From: Pseudomonadota bacterium | GTDB taxonomy: Bacteria > Pseudomonadota > Gammaproteobacteria > Burkholderiales > Burkholderiaceae_C | DNA: 16,349 bases | Direction of reading: 5' to 3' | Assembly (NCBI GenBank): GCA_023436025.1 | Contig: JAEZKX010000120.1 | Coordinates: forward strand, 1 to 16,349 | In this document: positions 14,584 through 16,349 of the stretch, piece after piece | How the letters are laid out: each line of letters begins with the position of its first letter | How positions within the stretch are numbered: position 1 is the first letter of the stretch | The notes under the pieces: model-generated | What the model was told of the DNA's origin: nothing | What the model saw: only the letters and a program-made list of their open reading frames with translations | Databases searched by the model: none | Made by a program: the position numbers and the translations under genes

Positions 14584-15704
14584 GCGGGGTGCCGGCCCTG
14601 GAGGCCATCCCGGCCGACATCCTGGAGGCCGGCGACTACGAGGCGCATGCGCGCCGCCGGCTCGACGCCAATGCGTGGGCCTATTTCAGCGCCAACGCCG
14701 GCCACGGCCGCACCCAGGCCGCCAACCGCGCCGCCTGGGACCGCATCGCCCTGTTGCCGCGCGTGCTGCGGCCATTGCAAGGCCTGCACACCGGGCAGAC
14801 GCTGCTGGGCCGGCCGCTGCCGGTGCCGCTGCTGGTGGCGCCGATGGCGCTGCAGAAGCTCGCCCATCCCGACGGCGAACTGGCCATGGCCCTGGCCGCC
14901 GCCGCCCAGGGCGCCGGCCTGGTCCTGGCCTGCCAGGCCAGCACGCCGCTGGAGGCGGTGGCCCAGGCCGTGCGCAAGGATGGCGGCCGCGGGCCGCTCT
15001 GGCTGCAGCTGCACTGGTTCCCCGACCGCTCCATCAGCACCGGCCTGCTGCAGCGCGCCGAGGCCGCCGGCTTCGAGGCCGTGGTGCTGACGGTGGATTC
15101 CGCCATGCGCGCCCAGCGCGCGAGCGAGCGGCGCGCCGGCTTCCACCTGCCGCCCGGCGTGGCGGCGGTCAACCTGCCGCCCGACCGGCACGCACCGCCC
15201 GCCGACCTGGCTGGCCTGCTCGCGCATGCGCCAAGCTGGGACGACGTCGCCTGGCTGCGCACGCAGACCCGCCTGCCCGTGCTGCTCAAGGGCATCCTGC
15301 ATCCCGAGGACGCGCGCGAAGCAGCCCGCCAGCAGGTCGACGCCGTGATCGTCTCCAACCATGGCGGCCGCACGCTCGATGGCGCCGCCGCCACCGCCGC
15401 CATCCTGCCGCGCATCGCCGACCGCGTGGGCGACAGTCTGCCGCTGCTGGTGGACGGCGGCGTGCGCAGCGGCGCCGACGTGTTCAAGGCACGGGCCCTG
15501 GGCGCCCGCGCCGTGCTGGTGGGCCGGCCGCTGCTGTGGGCCCTGGCCACGGCCGGCGCGCTGGGCGTCGCCCATGCCCTGCGCCTGCTGCGCGACGAAC
15601 TGGAACTGGCCATGGCCCAGTGCGGCGCGGCCTCGCTCGAGCAGGTGGATCGCAGCCTGCTGCTGGCCGATCACCTGCCACACGAAGGGCCTTCAGGCGA
15701 ATAG
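14580..15704 (+). CDS. FMN-dependent alpha-hydroxy-acid oxidase/dehydrogenase family protein, atypical active site
   Basis: The 374-residue product matches the glycolate oxidase / L-lactate dehydrogenase (LldD) family, a TIM barrel that binds FMN and oxidises 2-hydroxy acids to 2-oxo acids. Counterparts of spinach glycolate oxidase residues, aligned by eye: Tyr24 is Tyr35, Asp157 is Asp173 (L-T-V-D), Lys230 is Lys237 (L-L-K-G), His254 is His261 and Arg257 is Arg264 (S-N-H-G-G-R). But Tyr129 is replaced by His145 (L-Q-L-H-W-F-P-D-R). Catalysis is likely retained, while substrate preference may differ. It starts with GTG at 14580, overlapping the piuC stop by 4 nt (GTGA), so it is coupled to the receptor-piuC unit. 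This position suggests iron or siderophore-linked work rather than lactate growth, which is an inference. Confidence 0.9.
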   Translation: MSGVPALEAIPADILEAGDYEAHARRRLDANAWAYFSANAGHGRTQAANRAAWDRIALLPRVLRPLQGLHTGQTLLGRPLPVPLLVAPMALQKLAHPDGELAMALAAAAQGAGLVLACQASTPLEAVAQAVRKDGGRGPLWLQLHWFPDRSISTGLLQRAEAAGFEAVVLTVDSAMRAQRASERRAGFHLPPGVAAVNLPPDRHAPPADLAGLLAHAPSWDDVAWLRTQTRLPVLLKGILHPEDAREAARQQVDAVIVSNHGGRTLDGAAATAAILPRIADRVGDSLPLLVDGGVRSGADVFKARALGARAVLVGRPLLWALATAGALGVAHALRLLRDELELAMAQCGAASLEQVDRSLLLADHLPHEGPSGE

Positions 15705-15707
15705 ATA

Positions 15708-15737
15708 TTGCAAATGCGAAGGATTCGCATTTATACT
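15708..15737 (+). promoter_or_regulatory. Promoter of the bfd-tonB unit
   Basis: TTGCAA (15708-15713, 4/6 to -35) and TATACT (15732-15737, 5/6 to -10) stand 18 bp apart, just after the stop of the oxidase gene. The spacer is filled by the Fur-like palindrome. The bfd start follows 35 bp after the -10. Confidence 0.65.
15712..15732. promoter_or_regulatory. Perfect Fur-like palindrome before bfd
   Basis: AAATGCGAA (15712-15720) and TTCGCATTT (15724-15732) are exact inverted repeats with a 3-nt centre. The layout and base content are typical of betaproteobacterial Fur sites, although the core TGCGAA-type halves differ from the E. coli GATAAT consensus. It sits between the -35 and -10, the ideal position for repression. 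Confidence 0.75.
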
Positions 15738-15772
15738 CGCAACACTTTCAACCGCCAGCCAAGAAAACTGCC

Positions 15773-16045
15773 ATGATCGTTTGCGTCTGCCGCCGCGTCT
15801 CCGACCGCGAAATCGCCCGCCACGCGCGCGCCGGCATGGACTTCGACGACATCCAGTTCGAACTCGGTGTGGCCACCCAGTGCGGCAACTGCGAGAGCTG
15901 CGCCCGCGACGTGGTGGCCCAGTGCAGCGCCACCGCCCCCGTGGCCGCCGTTTCCGGCATCGCGCACGCGCACACCGTCCAGCTCGCCGCCCGAATCAAG
16001 GAGAACGCGGCATGGAATGGATCGGCATCCTCGGCAGCAGTCTGA
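15773..16045 (+). CDS. bfd: Bacterioferritin-associated ferredoxin ([2Fe-2S])
   Basis: Bfd is the small [2Fe-2S] protein that docks on bacterioferritin and passes electrons to release stored iron. The 90-residue product has C-V-C near the N-terminus (Cys4, Cys6) and C-G-N-C (Cys37, Cys40), the Bfd cluster ligand pattern, with D-R-E-I-A between. E. coli Bfd has 64 residues; here an Ala-rich tail of about 30 residues is extra, and two further cysteines (43, 51) are present. The end of the tail is encoded over the start of the 23-residue ORF at 16012, so the tail may be dispensable. It has its own Fur-like promoter, expected because iron is released from Bfr under iron limitation. Its partner bfr lies at 11092. 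Confidence 0.92.
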   Translation: MIVCVCRRVSDREIARHARAGMDFDDIQFELGVATQCGNCESCARDVVAQCSATAPVAAVSGIAHAHTVQLAARIKENAAWNGSASSAAV

Positions 16046-16083
16046 TCCTCGTTCTCGCCGCCACCGGCTGGGTGCTGCGCTGA
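16012..16083 (+). CDS. Putative 23-residue single-pass membrane peptide
   Basis: A short frame overlaps the bfd 3' end by 34 bp. It has a near-perfect Shine-Dalgarno (AAGGAG, 8 nt before the ATG), better than that of bfd itself. The product starts M-E-W-I-G-I-L and is almost wholly hydrophobic through residue 20 (S-L-I-L-V-L-A-A-T-G-W), ending in L-R: one transmembrane helix with a positively charged C-terminus. It lies between bfd and tonB. I do not recognise a family. It may be a small membrane subunit, or its ribosome binding may serve translation initiation of the tonB region. Confidence 0.55.
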   Translation: MEWIGILGSSLILVLAATGWVLR

Positions 16084-16106
16084 TGCGCGGCCGCGCCCCT
16101 CCCTGA
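16083..16106 (+). other. Seven-codon mini-frame in the tonB leader
   Basis: An ATG overlaps the stop of the 23-residue frame at a single base (16083, TGATG context) and reads seven codons to a TGA, four bases before the tonB ATG. It could relay ribosomes to tonB by coupling, since tonB itself has no clear Shine-Dalgarno. The arrangement may be accidental. Confidence 0.25.
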
Positions 16107-16110
16107 TCCC

Positions 16111-16349
16111 ATGCAGTTCGCCTCCCCCTCCCCCCGCCCCGCCGGGGCGCCGCACCTGCGCCGCAATGCGCTGATCTGCGGCGGCGTCATCGCCTTCCAC
16201 GTGGCGGCCCTGTGGGCGCTGCAATCCGGCCTGATCCGCCGCGCCGTCGAAGTCGTCGTCCCGGTCGCGCTGATGAGCGAGTTCATCACCCCGCCGGCGC
16301 CCAAGGAAGAACCACCGCCGCCCGCGCCCAAGCCGCCGGCGCCCGCGCC
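16111..16349 (+). CDS. tonB: Energy transducer TonB, N-terminal part (cut by window edge)
   Basis: TonB carries proton-motive energy from the inner-membrane ExbBD complex to outer-membrane receptors. The visible 79 residues begin with a basic N-terminus, then a transmembrane anchor with F-H-V-A-A-L-W-A-L (about residues 29-37), the counterpart of the TonB S-H-x-x-x-x-x-W helix motif with Phe for Ser. After it come E-F-I-T-P-P-A-P-K and a Pro-rich Pro/Ala/Lys spacer reaching the right edge. The receptor-binding C-terminal domain lies beyond the window. The start ATG at 16111 has no clear Shine-Dalgarno, and the gap from the preceding frame is 27 bp, so coupling is likely. exbB and exbD are expected next but are not visible. 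Confidence 0.88.
   Translation, partial: MQFASPSPRPAGAPHLRRNALICGGVIAFHVAALWALQSGLIRRAVEVVVPVALMSEFITPPAPKEEPPPPAPKPPAPA

Noticed and set aside
1..16349. Mobile element, CRISPR, toxin-antitoxin or defence system
   Set aside because: No transposase, integrase, direct-repeat array, attachment-site pair or defence-type domain was seen, and base composition is even throughout.

Overview
The window is a GC-rich stretch of chromosome. Its gene content and protein families point to a betaproteobacterium of the Burkholderiales, most like Comamonadaceae (Ramlibacter/Variovorax/Acidovorax type); that placement is an inference from gene families, not a database match. Almost all of it is coding. I see no rRNA, tRNA, CRISPR array, insertion sequence or phage gene. 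The many long open frames lying antisense to the genes below are codon-bias shadows.

Left part (1-8565): central carbon metabolism and transport. On the minus strand, read right to left, come ppsA (phosphoenolpyruvate synthase) and, 10 bp after it, the large VC_2705-type sodium:solute symporter. A plus-strand hypothetical gene (2530-3117) follows, converging on the symporter with a 32-bp overlap. Then come a DUF4212 symporter small subunit, an MHS-type MFS transporter that overlaps it, an intrinsic terminator, and the start of a gene that runs off the left edge. That partial protein is an N-terminal paralogue of the 2530-3117 protein. ppsR, the PpsA regulatory kinase/pyrophosphorylase, is divergent from ppsA (7738-8565). 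Together these genes suggest uptake of a small carboxylate and its conversion to PEP for gluconeogenesis.

Middle (8566-11571): oxidative stress and iron storage on the plus strand. ahpC has a 26-bp four-part dyad upstream. A strong terminator lies between ahpC and ahpF, and bfr (bacterioferritin) follows ahpF.

Right part (11572-16349): Fur-type iron acquisition on the plus strand. The first unit has a Fur-like box and a leader hairpin, then a TTG-started Fiu/PiuA-like siderophore receptor, a PiuC/YbiX Fe(II)/2-oxoglutarate oxygenase and an FMN-dependent alpha-hydroxy-acid oxidase-family protein, packed with 7-bp and overlapping junctions. A second promoter, with a perfect 21-bp Fur-like palindrome between its -35 and -10, drives bfd (bacterioferritin-associated ferredoxin), a probable unannotated 23-residue membrane peptide, and the start of tonB, which is cut by the right edge. 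Bacterioferritin and its partner ferredoxin thus bracket a siderophore uptake operon, next to the peroxide-removing AhpCF pair.

The points most worth a second look are the oxidase, which has His where the family's active-site Tyr129 should be, inside a siderophore operon; the 23-residue membrane ORF with a strong Shine-Dalgarno; the symporter small subunit separated from its large subunit and coupled instead to an MFS gene; and the symmetric dyad before ahpC.
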